DNA from: Lentimicrobiaceae bacterium | Lineage (GTDB): Bacteria > Bacteroidota > Bacteroidia > Bacteroidales > Lentimicrobiaceae | DNA length: 64,000 nucleotides | Direction: 5' to 3' | Assembly: GCA_020636745.1 (NCBI GenBank) | Contig: JACJXH010000007.1 | Location: forward strand, 124,001-188,000 | Shown here: positions 9,501-17,621 of the stretch, piece by piece | Numbering within the stretch: the stretch's first letter is position 1 | How the letters are laid out: every line of letters starts with the position of its first letter | The notes under the pieces: generated by a model | Seen by the model: only the letters and a program-made list of their open reading frames with translations | What the model was told of the DNA's origin: nothing | Database searches by the model: none | Position numbers and translations under genes: made by a program

Positions 9501-10210
9501 ATTACATGTTTGCCAGCTTCAGGTGTACCTTCAGGAAAAACTGAAGGAGGATGTGTAAATTCTGCATAAAAACATCCCAGCCCACCGGCAGAAGAGCCGT
9601 TTCCATGGTCGTAAATCCAGTTTTTTAACGTTTGCAGCCCTTCCGGGGTATTTACTTTTATTGAATAAACATCAGATACCCTGTTGTGCATGGCATTGTA
9701 GTACAGGTCATATCCGCTCATCCATCGCGATGGTCCACCGGCTGACATGCCTCCATAATCTGCAACATTCGGATTGCCGGCTTTTTTTAAAATTTCAAAA
9801 GTTTCATAAAAACAAACACCAGCGTCACTTCCTCCGTTGATGAAGTTATATGCAAAATGAGTGGCATATTGGTTTTCAGGCAGGCTGCCTGATACATTTC
9901 TCATGTAGTTGAGCTCATATGTGAATACAACGCCTATACTACTTGCTTGCCCGCATTCAAGCCCAACTTGTGATATCAGCGGCCTGAACCATGGTTTGGC
10001 TGAATTGTCAACCATAAATGGCAGGGTGCGCCTGTTTGTTTCTTCAGGCAGAATGTATTCGGGCAATTGCGAGAGCTTTAGTGAGTCGTAGCTACTCATG
10101 TTAGCCAGCGTAGGAGTTGCTGTTTCCGGGGCTTTCGTTTTCTGGCCTTGAGCCAATGATAATAACGAAATAAAACAGACGAAAATCAAAGTCGTAAACA
10201 GGTGTTTCAT
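6599..10210 (-). CDS. Papain-like (C1) cysteine protease, long form, with dockerin-like insertion, MAM-like module and T9SS sorting domain
   Basis: 1203 residues, signal peptide ending near LSLAQG. Catalytic residues: Cys86 (LECGQASS), His246 (ANHAMSIVGY), Asn293 (ANTYGSISGWGDNG, a variant of NSWG). As in the paralogue at 2175-5042, a calcium-loop insertion lies between His and Asn: D260-N-D-G and D272xNxDGxVDxRD283. A split He_PIG-like domain (484-509 and 697-733) encloses a FEFPFFG beta domain. This protein then carries extra modules that the shorter paralogue lacks: two CARDB-like domains (about 754-860 and 861-965) and a MAM-like beta-sandwich (971-1102), ahead of the sorting domain (YPNPTRNEF from 1123). 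It is the first gene of a likely four-gene unit (C1, SGNH, C1, S8); a terminator of the previous unit lies 97 bp upstream. The papain fold assignment rests on the three motifs; the Trp-to-Tyr change at NTYG is unusual. Confidence 0.87.
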   Translation of the reverse strand: MKHLFTTLIFVCFISLLSLAQGQKTKAPETATPTLANMSSYDSLKLSQLPEYILPEETNRRTLPFMVDNSAKPWFRPLISQVGLECGQASSIGVVFTYELNYMRNVSGSLPENQYATHFAYNFINGGSDAGVCFYETFEILKKAGNPNVADYGGMSAGGPSRWMSGYDLYYNAMHNRVSDVYSIKVNTPEGLQTLKNWIYDHGNGSSAGGLGCFYAEFTHPPSVFPEGTPEAGKHVIYSWGNSANHAMSIVGYNDSIRWDYNNDGQYTNNIDINADGIVDMRDWEIGGFKMANTYGSISGWGDNGFAYMMYKSVADQFQQGGIWNNTVVIIKTRENHEPQLTAKVNLSHSCRNSIRIMAGVSSNPSATEPDHILHFPIFDYQGGCLPMQGNSGEENIEIGLDLNQLLPFVTPGSPARYFLMIQENDPLGSNDGTINSYSIIDYTNGINIINSGASDLPLNNNELTMIGVNAAIDYNPVLIDTETLAPVQLYSYYQYPLQASGGTSPYRWHMAEDYTRFDSTSAMPVVNEQQLTLTNNNNGFAEVTLPFEFPFFGKNYSKVYATSDGYLMFKNSLLPWPYYIEGRTYFIQNAMIAPVMSHPLVINPGQGEGIWMEQTNEYVTFRWKLSSSGSAGSTFNATARIWPDGKIEINYGECILPSFVNRFCGISAGDGLSFYLLDYEPDFLPESDELIRFTPVSSHTGLTLSTEGLLYGTTQQIFHNQPVKVCATDQNNISATKTLYLNTEGLQMEYAIIAGDDDIIEFGEHCTMNLSITNLNSFAIGNTTFTLATNNPEFLLNSAVQSISSLQPGETLNIENAFTFDVSNHVFNGQKAAFTLNATSDEGNWAREFYLTAYKAVIEIASLRIIDGNNGILDPGETVELAIDLKNIGGAVLTSAQAIINSWDSFLTINNNTGSKDTLRQEEHWLLSFEISLSPDAPLYHLIELNLGITGNNQFDYLKTIPIFTGFLVETFETGDFSAYEWENGGTAPWYIDENSAYEGSVCARSGLIYDNETSSLSLNWDVAIADTLSFWFKVSSEPGYDFLHFNINEDEMGRWAGTWNWTQAKIPVNEGPQLFSWKYIKDYSVTNGEDCARIDYIILPVYAVPTEAKNINQPISAFQVYPNPTRNEFTISYTLSQPTQIRIFICDAFGRVIYNHEENNHLSQGNYQLNPENLIAAPGIYSVVLMTDQGKMVKKIIKTSR

Positions 10211-10306
10211 GTTTTGAGCTGTTTTTGATTTTTAAGTTTGTGAAGATAAAACTTATCTGCTTGCTTGTGAATCAATATTGTAAAAAAAATTAAAAAGTCA
10301 GCAGAA

Positions 10307-10329
10307 GGGCCTGCTGTATCAGCAGGCCC
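10307..10329 (-). terminator. Intrinsic terminator after the C25 protease gene at 10376
   Basis: Perfect 10-bp GC-rich stem (GGGCCTGCTG / CAGCAGGCCC) with a 3-nt loop, followed on the minus strand by a T-rich tract (CTTTTTAATTTTTTTT). It starts 47 bp after the stop codon at 10376 and separates that gene from the C1 protease unit. Confidence 0.85.
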
Positions 10330-10375
10330 CATATGGTTTCCCCTAAGCGTCCGTTTTACGGGCTGAAACCCTATG

Positions 10376-13300
10376 CTATAATACTTTTACAAATCGTCCG
10401 GTCATGAAGCGGGTGCCATTTTGAATTCTGACAAAATAAACTCCTTCTCCAACTGAGCTTACATCAATTTGGCCCAAATCAGCTCCTGTCTTACCCTGGC
10501 TTGCAACCACCCGACCAGCTAAATCAAGCACCTGCAGATTGAAGTTTTCCTCAATTGTACCTATGGAAGCAATGTTAATATTTTCTTTAGCCGGATTGGG
10601 ATAAATAAGTAATTCTTCTCCTGATATGGGGCGGCTACCATTCAGCAGTGTGACTGTAAATTTGTGCTCAGCGGTGCATCCTGCTTCGTTTTCACTGCTT
10701 ATGGTAAATTCATTTGCGCCCGGCTGTAAGTTTGAGCCGTCAATAATCAGGTCGCGGTCTACCAAACCTTCAGGTGTAACTTTAAAAGAGGAGGCATTGT
10801 TGTCTGGCAGGCTGATGATAAGCTTTTCACCGGCATAAATAGATGTGTCGTTTACTATTGGAAGCTCGGGCAGAGATTCAAGTGAAATGGATACGAAACT
10901 GCTTACCGGGTCACAAAAGTTATTGCTGTAGGCCATTACATTGAGTAATATGTGGCCGTTAAGGCGTTCCTGCGTCGAAGGATAATAAACCGGATTTAGA
11001 CTGGTCTCATCTTCAAATAATCCGTTGCCAGCAGTTGTCCAGCGAACTTTTGTATAATTTGAAGCAATGGCTGAAGGGTATATTGTTTCATTATTACAGG
11101 TGGTGATATCGGTGGTTATCAAAGCGGCTGCGTCATTTACCGGAAGGTAAATATTGTCAATCCATGCTGCGTCAGCACCTTGCTGAAGGCTGCCATCTTT
11201 TATGTAGTTCCATGTAATCAGGTGGTTGCCTGGCTCAACAGGAAAAGTTTCTTCAGTCCAGTTGCATTCACCACTCCATTCAGCTACTATTTGTCCGTCA
11301 ATTACCAGTTGTAGTTTGTCGGCACCAGCCTGTGACGATATCATTTTGCGAAATCCCAGGTAATCGCAGGAAGGAGTATAGCATTCAAAAGAAAGCCTGC
11401 TGGTATCGCTGTTTCCAATGGCGCCTGATCTGAGCGAAAAATGTCCTTCAAAGGCGTTGGCAGCATCAATAAACCAGGTCTCGCGACTGTCATTTATCCA
11501 GTTGCTTCTGGGAAATCCCTGGCTTTCGAAATCTTCGTCGGGTGGATTAATAGTGGTAAAAGTAAAGTTTTTGCTTTCAGTTTCTCCATATTGATTGTGA
11601 GATACGACTTTCCAGGTATAAGTTGTGTTGTAAGACAGCTTTTGTGAAGGCGAAAATGTTTTACCCGGAACAATGATGCCATTTTCTGTCCATTCGGGAT
11701 TATTGCCTTCAGTAATAAACAACTCGTAATAGTCGGGATTCATTCCAGTGCCTGTTTCCCAGGAAAACGGAGTGTAAACTGAGATTTTCCGGTTGTTGTT
11801 TTCGGGGATGCTTTGTGTAGCAGCAGCAGGCATTTTGGTAACCGGAACAAGAGCAGTGTAGGGAAGGTGGTTAAATTCAGTTACGGTAAGCGTTATATTA
11901 TCGGTTGTAATGGGTGCTGAAATGGAGATGTTAGCGATACCATCCGTAACCCGGGCCGCACCAAGCAGGGTGTTTTGCTGCGTGATGCAGGCCAGGGCCT
12001 CGGAATCGGGTAATTTAACCACAAACACCCGTGTATCAGCACCGGTTTCCGGTACGTGATGCGTTGAAATATTTTGTGCCGGCGATGTGCGTAATTGCAC
12101 AGAAGGGTCGCCAAAAATGGTCCATGTGTCGGTTACACGATATCCTCCAATGCCATATTTGTCATTCATTCTTACACAGGCACTCATCGATACACCGGCA
12201 AATGTGCGGGTAGTAACTGATGCTTTTTTGCCTGACAGGATGAGTGCTATTTCATCCTGAGCTTCCATTGGTGGATACCAGCTTTGAGTGCAGGTTGACA
12301 TCATTACGGCCACCGCACCTGCAGGTTGGTTGTTGTATTCGGCTCTTAGCCATGCTTCAGCCAAACAGCTTGATGATACAAAATCGCCGTTGCTGCAACC
12401 TGCTGACCAGATAAATGGCTGTGTTTCTGTGTTTTTTAGTTTAAGAGCATCGGTGTATGAAAATCCGCTGGTAGTCCATTCGTTTTTTGTGCCATGGCCA
12501 ATATACATGATGGCTCCTTGTCCTGCATTTATTGCATTTTCTACCTGACTTTTTGTTGGATTTCCATTGGCATCAGCTCCCTGTTGGCTTCCATCATACA
12601 TCTCACTGAAATTGGTGTAGGTTGATTCAAGCATGATTTCTCCGATATTACGGATGTGTTCATAATCAGCCTCGCCGTCGTCGCCCGGGCCAAGCTCGCT
12701 GGCTATGCCCAGAAAATGGTCAAATTTAGCCTCCAACGAAGGGTTCATTTCATAGTTTAAACTGCGTTGCACCATATTGGCTAGTTGTGCAGTTGTTTCT
12801 GCCGGAAATCGTCCCACAAGTATTTCAGGATAATGATCATTCCCTGAAATGTAGCCATACATATTGTCACTGGCACCGTTTTCGGCCTGCATAGACGGAA
12901 TTTGCCCGGCATCGCCAGCCAATAAAAGATAGGTAAGGCCATGATTATAATAGTATTCTGATACAAATTGCTTGATTGATTGAGCATTGCCAAGATTGGC
13001 TACGTCAACAATTTCGCACGATAGTCCGGTTCTGGTTTTCCATTCAACGAATGGTTGTAATGTTTCTACAAATGAGGCTTGTGCTAAAATCAGCATATTC
13101 CCTGGTTCATCAATGGCAATGTTGCGGTTGTTGTTGCTGTAATTTGCAAAATGCTCAGAGGCTGAAGCCCGCATTCCTTTCAATGTTCCATAATCGGCAC
13201 TGTATCGTGTAAGTTCATTCTGGCCGGGGCTATTGGTGTTGTAAATCTCAAAACTGATTGAATAGTATACCCTTAATACTTTGGTAACCGGGTTGTAGCT

Positions 13301-13816
13301 GAATGGATAAACCTGTATGGCTTGCCCGCGGACGTCGCACCAGATATATGGTTCGTTTAATTCAATAAGCTGTGCAGGGTAAAAATGGTTGTTTTTGTAT
13401 ATCTGATCGTTATACCTTGTCTTATCATAGTCGGGTTTGTCAGAGAATTGAGGGTCTCCCTTGGATGGGGCAATATTTATATCCGTGTATTCGTAGTATT
13501 GGGCATCTGTAAGAATAGCGCGTGTATTTCCGCGATCAGCTATCTGAAGACTGATGGTAAGATGTTGCATTTCAGGATTGCCGGCTTCTGTTTCGTTTAC
13601 ACCGCCTGTTAGCATGAGCGAAATACCGTTATGGTTTATGGTTTTGGTGTGGTATCCGGGAATAGAAACATGGGTGAGAATGTTGCCATTTTGGTTTATC
13701 GATGTAGATATGATGGGCTCTGCGGGATGATTGCTGTTGATGGCAACCCAATCAAGGGCATACGCATGGCAGGCAAGCAGAAGTGTGCTTATGAACAGTG
13801 CGGTTTTCCTTAACAT
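10376..13816 (-). CDS. Gingipain-like (C25) cysteine protease with MAM-like module and T9SS sorting domain
   Basis: 1146 residues with signal peptide (to about HAYA20), then a propeptide of about 200 residues. The peptidase C25 domain (about 235-580) shows the His-Cys dyad: His441 in YIGHGTKNEW and Cys474 in SAGCSNGDF, the latter fitting the CxxGxF pattern of gingipains. It continues through NQPAGAVAVM and IFGDPSVQL, typical of the family. The tail holds a FnIII-like domain (about 665-757), a MAM-like beta-sandwich (760-893), one copy of an about 80-residue Ig/PKD-like repeat (897-980, TTAGNGLFEDETSLNPVYYP) and a T9SS sorting domain (YPNPAKENI onward). Family members cleave after Arg or Lys in the best studied cases; specificity here cannot be read. 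It appears to be a single-gene unit with its own terminator at 10307, and the two-component system terminator lies upstream. Confidence 0.92.
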   Translation of the reverse strand: MLRKTALFISTLLLACHAYALDWVAINSNHPAEPIISTSINQNGNILTHVSIPGYHTKTINHNGISLMLTGGVNETEAGNPEMQHLTISLQIADRGNTRAILTDAQYYEYTDINIAPSKGDPQFSDKPDYDKTRYNDQIYKNNHFYPAQLIELNEPYIWCDVRGQAIQVYPFSYNPVTKVLRVYYSISFEIYNTNSPGQNELTRYSADYGTLKGMRASASEHFANYSNNNRNIAIDEPGNMLILAQASFVETLQPFVEWKTRTGLSCEIVDVANLGNAQSIKQFVSEYYYNHGLTYLLLAGDAGQIPSMQAENGASDNMYGYISGNDHYPEILVGRFPAETTAQLANMVQRSLNYEMNPSLEAKFDHFLGIASELGPGDDGEADYEHIRNIGEIMLESTYTNFSEMYDGSQQGADANGNPTKSQVENAINAGQGAIMYIGHGTKNEWTTSGFSYTDALKLKNTETQPFIWSAGCSNGDFVSSSCLAEAWLRAEYNNQPAGAVAVMMSTCTQSWYPPMEAQDEIALILSGKKASVTTRTFAGVSMSACVRMNDKYGIGGYRVTDTWTIFGDPSVQLRTSPAQNISTHHVPETGADTRVFVVKLPDSEALACITQQNTLLGAARVTDGIANISISAPITTDNITLTVTEFNHLPYTALVPVTKMPAAATQSIPENNNRKISVYTPFSWETGTGMNPDYYELFITEGNNPEWTENGIIVPGKTFSPSQKLSYNTTYTWKVVSHNQYGETESKNFTFTTINPPDEDFESQGFPRSNWINDSRETWFIDAANAFEGHFSLRSGAIGNSDTSRLSFECYTPSCDYLGFRKMISSQAGADKLQLVIDGQIVAEWSGECNWTEETFPVEPGNHLITWNYIKDGSLQQGADAAWIDNIYLPVNDAAALITTDITTCNNETIYPSAIASNYTKVRWTTAGNGLFEDETSLNPVYYPSTQERLNGHILLNVMAYSNNFCDPVSSFVSISLESLPELPIVNDTSIYAGEKLIISLPDNNASSFKVTPEGLVDRDLIIDGSNLQPGANEFTISSENEAGCTAEHKFTVTLLNGSRPISGEELLIYPNPAKENINIASIGTIEENFNLQVLDLAGRVVASQGKTGADLGQIDVSSVGEGVYFVRIQNGTRFMTGRFVKVL

Positions 13817-14139
13817 GGCTATGGTTTTTAAGTTGCACCTTATTGGCGCACACTCCCATAGTCAAGTGCTGTTCCGTTTTCTCAATTCCGGATTGTCTGA
13901 AAAAATGAGATGAAATAATATGGATTTGTAACTATAAGAAAAACAGGTGGATAGGGTGTTTTTGTAAAGCTGTTTTTCTGCTATTTTTGATCTGAATTAT
14001 TTTTCATGGGATAAAAAGGGGAGTTGAAAACACACAAAAAACCGCACAACTGTGCGGTTTTTTGTGTGTGATACCCGAAGTTTTTAAAGAGTGAAAATTT
14101 GGCTAAAATGAGGTTTTTGACCAAATAAATGCATGAAGG
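13817..14139. other. Intergenic region between the sigma-54 regulator and a C25 protease
   Basis: 323 bp without a credible gene. It holds the two-component-system terminator (14031-14068) and, below it, the presumed promoter region of the C25 gene at 13816. I saw no clean TAnnTTTG element and no TGGCAC-N5-TTGC sigma-54 site on the minus strand. Confidence 0.6.
14031..14068 (-). terminator. Strong hairpin terminator after the two-component system
   Basis: Perfect 17-bp inverted repeat (CACACAAAAAACCGCAC and its complement) around a 4-nt loop, with A- and T-tracts on both sides of the ACCGCAC core. It lies 72 bp beyond the stop codon at 14140. The symmetric tracts would allow termination in either direction, though only minus-strand genes flank it. 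Confidence 0.85.
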
Positions 14140-15525
14140 TTAATCAGATTCTTTCATGATTTTGATGTTAAACTTTTTCATTCTTCTGATCAGCGAATCG
14201 CGCGAAATGCCCAGCAGCTTAGCAGCAAGCATCTGGTTATAGCCACATTCATTCAGGGCTTGAAGTATGAGGTTTTGTTCCTGCTCTTCAAGGTTGAGCA
14301 CAATACCGGTGGGCGCTTTACCTGTTTTGCGGTTGGTAAGCTGGAAGTCAATTGGACTGAGTGTTTGCGTATTGCAGAAAATCATGGCTCTTTCCACCAT
14401 ATTACGCAGTTCGCGGACATTTCCGGGGAAATCATAACCTTTAAGTAGCTCAACAAGCGGAGCACTGATTTTGGGTGTGGATTTTTTAAGCCTGATGGCA
14501 AAGTAGTTTACAAAGTATCTGAGTAAAGGCTCAATGTCTTCAGGGCGTTCGCGAAGCGGGGGAATGTTGATGGTAAGTGTATTAAGCCTGTGAAATAAAT
14601 CGAGTCTGAATTGTTTGCTTGCAATTAATTCTTCAACATTGTGGTTCGTGGCAGCAATAATTCTGAAATCTACCTGAATTTCATCAGTGCCGCCTACCCG
14701 TTTTATTTTCTTTTCTTCAATTGCTCTGAGCAGTTTTGCCTGAAGGTTAAAGGGCATATCGGCAATTTCATCAAGAAAGAGTGTGCCTCCATTGGCAATT
14801 TCAAAGTATCCTTTTTTTTCATTGATGGCTCCGGTGAATGAACCTTTTACATGGCCAAAGAATTCGCTTTCAAGCAGCGAGTCGGTTACTGCACTGCTGT
14901 TAACTGCACAAAACGGGAAGTTGTGCTGTTCGCTTGCAAAATGAATAATACGGGCAATAATTTCCTTGCCGGTTCCGCTCTCCCCTGTAATCAATACATT
15001 TGTATTTGCATATTTTGAGGCTGTATTTGCAACTTCAAGCACCTGCCTGATTTGCCTGCTCTCGCCAATAAAATCGCGGTCAATCATTCGTTCAAGTTCA
15101 GTAGATATGAGGGAATGTTGATCCTGCATTTCGCGGAACTGCTTGTATAGTTTCAGGTATTTCTCAGTGCGCTCAATGGACAATTGGATGTCGATATGTC
15201 TGAAAGGTTTGCGCAGGTAGTCAATGGCTCCATCGCGCATGGCTTGTATGACCGTATCCATGTCGCCATGGCCTGAAATCATAATCACCTCCATCGATGG
15301 GTAAAGTTTTCTTACTTGTTTAAGGATATCGAGCCCGCTCATGCCGGGTAATCGCACATCCAATATCATCATATCGTAGGGCCTTCTTCTTAAACTTGCA
15401 AATCCTTCCTCCGGTGTATTGGCTGTATACACTTCAAAGTCGCGTAGCTGAAGAAATTCCTTTAACTCGCCGGCGAAATCGGCTTCATCATCCAGAATGA
15501 GAACTCTTAATTTTACCTTGCTCAT
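14140..15525 (-). CDS. NtrC-family sigma-54-dependent response regulator
   Basis: 461 residues in the classic three-domain order. Receiver: acidic pair Asp12/Asp13, phospho-acceptor Asp56 (MILDVRLPG), Lys106 (LRKPF). AAA+ sigma-54 activation domain: Walker A GESGTGKE (181-188), the sigma-54 contact loop as GSFTGA (228-233, versus GAFTGA in the family consensus), Walker B GGTLFLDEIADMP (246-258), and RLDLFHRLN/PPLRERPEDI further on. C-terminal Fis-type helix-turn-helix (about 420-455, ending GISRDSLIRRMKKF). It should drive open-complex formation by RpoN at promoters it binds. It starts 14 bp after the hybrid kinase gene, so the two form one operon and very likely a cognate pair. The gene sits inside a block of T9SS protease genes, but no sigma-54 promoter was recognised by eye, so its targets are open. 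It lacks the PglZ domain of PorX. Confidence 0.95.
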   Translation of the reverse strand: MSKVKLRVLILDDEADFAGELKEFLQLRDFEVYTANTPEEGFASLRRRPYDMMILDVRLPGMSGLDILKQVRKLYPSMEVIMISGHGDMDTVIQAMRDGAIDYLRKPFRHIDIQLSIERTEKYLKLYKQFREMQDQHSLISTELERMIDRDFIGESRQIRQVLEVANTASKYANTNVLITGESGTGKEIIARIIHFASEQHNFPFCAVNSSAVTDSLLESEFFGHVKGSFTGAINEKKGYFEIANGGTLFLDEIADMPFNLQAKLLRAIEEKKIKRVGGTDEIQVDFRIIAATNHNVEELIASKQFRLDLFHRLNTLTINIPPLRERPEDIEPLLRYFVNYFAIRLKKSTPKISAPLVELLKGYDFPGNVRELRNMVERAMIFCNTQTLSPIDFQLTNRKTGKAPTGIVLNLEEQEQNLILQALNECGYNQMLAAKLLGISRDSLIRRMKKFNIKIMKESD

Positions 15526-15539
15526 ACAGTTGAGGGTAT

Positions 15540-17621
15540 TTATGCGCCAGTATTATTGTTGGTTAAGCTGCCAGAAACCGGCAAATGCAGTTCAACAGTA
15601 GTCCCATTGCCGGGTTCACTCTTGAATACTATTTCACCTTTATGCTCTTTTAAAATGCCGTAAGAGATAGCTAAACCCAGCCCTGTTCCTTTTCCGGGCT
15701 CTTTTGTGGTGAAAAACGGAGTTGTTAGATGTTCAAGATGTTCAGGGTCAATTCCGTTTCCATTGTCCTCAACAGAAATGAGAATTTTTTTATCTTCCCG
15801 TCGGCTGCTCACTATAATTGAGGGAATGTATCCTTCAGTTTTTCTTTTTATTTTGTCGTCAAGCGTGTCGCGGGCATTTGAAAGCAAGTTGAGGATAACC
15901 TGTTCAATTTTAAATGTATTCCCTTGAACAACAACGCTTTGTTCATCAGCAAGCTTGCTTGTAAGGCTGATGCCATGATTGCGGAATTGCTCACTTACAA
16001 GCGATAATGCGTTTTCAATAGATTCATTTACACTAAAAGCAGAGTGAATATAATCGTCGTTGCTGCGCGAAAAAGTGCGTACATGATCTATGATAGTGCG
16101 CATCCGGTGAATGCCTTCAAATATTTTTCGTGTTTTTTCCTTGATGTATTCTTCGTCTGCCTTTTGATTGTTAAGTGCATACAGCAGATTGTCAATGCCG
16201 AATGAAATGATGTTAAGGGGCTGATTTATCTCATGCGCAATTCCCGTAGCCATTTCACCAATGCCAACCATTCGTTCTGTATATATCAGATGCTTTTCCA
16301 TCTCACGGGTAGCAGTCATATCGGTACAGAAAATAAGGAAATTGCTGTCAGGCAGCCTTACACTTTCAGCCCTGATGATTTTTATGATTTTACCGGAAGT
16401 AACAAAGAATTCTCCCAAGTTTCGTTCATTGCCTGTAAGGCTTATAAAATCAGGAAAACTTCCGGCGAGGTTTTCTTTTTTTAGCAACTGGTGGATGTCA
16501 CTGTTTTTTAATTCTGAAGAAATATGTTTGAACATAAGTATTGCTGCCGGATTAGCATCAGCTACAATACCTGATGATTCAGCAACAAGAATTCCTTCGG
16601 GCGCATTTTCAATATAACTTCTGTATTTGATTTCACTTTGTTCAAGTGCTTTTCGTGTCAGATACCTCTCAAGTGCATTCCCGGTAATGGTTCCAAATAT
16701 CTCGAGTGAGCTGATGTCGGATGCATCCCATTCATAAATTCCCGCACAATTGTACAGCAATATAAATCCTTCGAAAAGCTCTGAAACATTTACTTTTATG
16801 GCAATGGTTGACTGGGTGTTGTTATCGGTAAGATTATGTTCAGGTTTAACCCACAGGCTTTCTTCCGCACTTTTGTTGATAAGTACATTGCATTCATTGC
16901 CGGTTTGATTATACTGATGGCTGAGCTGTTGTAAAAGTTCCGGAGAAGTGTCAGGGATTTCTGAGCCTGAAAATTCATTTCCCTTTATTTCTATTCTTTG
17001 CACAAAGCATTTATCACAAATAAATACCCCGGCTGATGCATTGCAAAGCCGAGCCATATCCATCAGCATAAACTGAATAGAGCTTTCAGGATCGAAATTT
17101 CCTGAAAACCTCGCTGAAGCGAGAGAAACGGCTCTCTCAAGCTGATATTTAAATAGGATGGTTTTTTCTGCTTTGCGGTATTTTTCGATACTCTCGGTCA
17201 GCGCAATCCGCTGGCTGACTAGTTCCCGGTTTTGATTCGAAAGCTGCAGGAAAATCCTGACTTTGCTTAAAAGTATCTCGTTCTGGTATGGTTTGGTGAG
17301 ATAGTCAACAGCCCCTGCCTTGTAACCTTGCGTAATGCTGTGATCGTCGTAATGAATAGCAGTGACGAATATGATAGGTGTAAGCTGATTGAGGCTTTGC
17401 TGTCTGAGACGTTGTGCTATCTCATAACCATTCATGCCCGGAATTGAAACATCAAGAATAATTAGCGCATAATCGTGAATTTCGCTTAGCTCAAGTGCAG
17501 CTGGTCCATTCAGTGCTTTGTGGATTTCTGCCTGCTCTTTACGTAGTATGGTCTCGAGCAGGATAAGGTTCACCTCGAGATCGTCAACAATAAGTATTTT
17601 AGGCTTTTCTGTAATTGACAT
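15540..17621 (-). CDS. Soluble hybrid sensor histidine kinase (REC-GAF-PAS-HisKA-HATPase)
   Basis: 693 residues with no signal peptide or membrane segment, so probably cytoplasmic. Order of domains: N-terminal receiver (Asp13/Asp14, phospho-acceptor Asp57 in IILDVSIPG, Lys110), GAF-like domain (about 160-320), PAS domain (about 330-440), dimerisation/phosphoacceptor helix with His463 (GIAHEINQPLN), and HATPase_c with N box (NLLSNARDTL), G1 (VEDNGNGID), F box (PFFTTK) and G2 (GKGTGLGLAI). The HEINQPLN H-box is typical of kinases paired with NtrC-like regulators. An N-terminal receiver ahead of the kinase suggests input by another phosphodonor. The GAF domain has several cysteines (about 193-205: CNASAGVFICDKC), a possible metal or redox site, but this is only a hint. 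First gene of a two-gene operon with the sigma-54 regulator. Confidence 0.92.
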   Translation of the reverse strand: MSITEKPKILIVDDLEVNLILLETILRKEQAEIHKALNGPAALELSEIHDYALIILDVSIPGMNGYEIAQRLRQQSLNQLTPIIFVTAIHYDDHSITQGYKAGAVDYLTKPYQNEILLSKVRIFLQLSNQNRELVSQRIALTESIEKYRKAEKTILFKYQLERAVSLASARFSGNFDPESSIQFMLMDMARLCNASAGVFICDKCFVQRIEIKGNEFSGSEIPDTSPELLQQLSHQYNQTGNECNVLINKSAEESLWVKPEHNLTDNNTQSTIAIKVNVSELFEGFILLYNCAGIYEWDASDISSLEIFGTITGNALERYLTRKALEQSEIKYRSYIENAPEGILVAESSGIVADANPAAILMFKHISSELKNSDIHQLLKKENLAGSFPDFISLTGNERNLGEFFVTSGKIIKIIRAESVRLPDSNFLIFCTDMTATREMEKHLIYTERMVGIGEMATGIAHEINQPLNIISFGIDNLLYALNNQKADEEYIKEKTRKIFEGIHRMRTIIDHVRTFSRSNDDYIHSAFSVNESIENALSLVSEQFRNHGISLTSKLADEQSVVVQGNTFKIEQVILNLLSNARDTLDDKIKRKTEGYIPSIIVSSRREDKKILISVEDNGNGIDPEHLEHLTTPFFTTKEPGKGTGLGLAISYGILKEHKGEIVFKSEPGNGTTVELHLPVSGSLTNNNTGA

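Noticed and set aside
2175..10210. Cellulosome-type dockerin function for the acidic loops
   Set aside because: The loops sit inside the catalytic domain, not at a terminus, and no cohesin gene is present in the window.
14140..15525. Possible PorX orthologue
   Set aside because: PorX is a receiver fused to a PglZ phosphatase domain; this protein has an AAA+ sigma-54 domain and a Fis helix-turn-helix.
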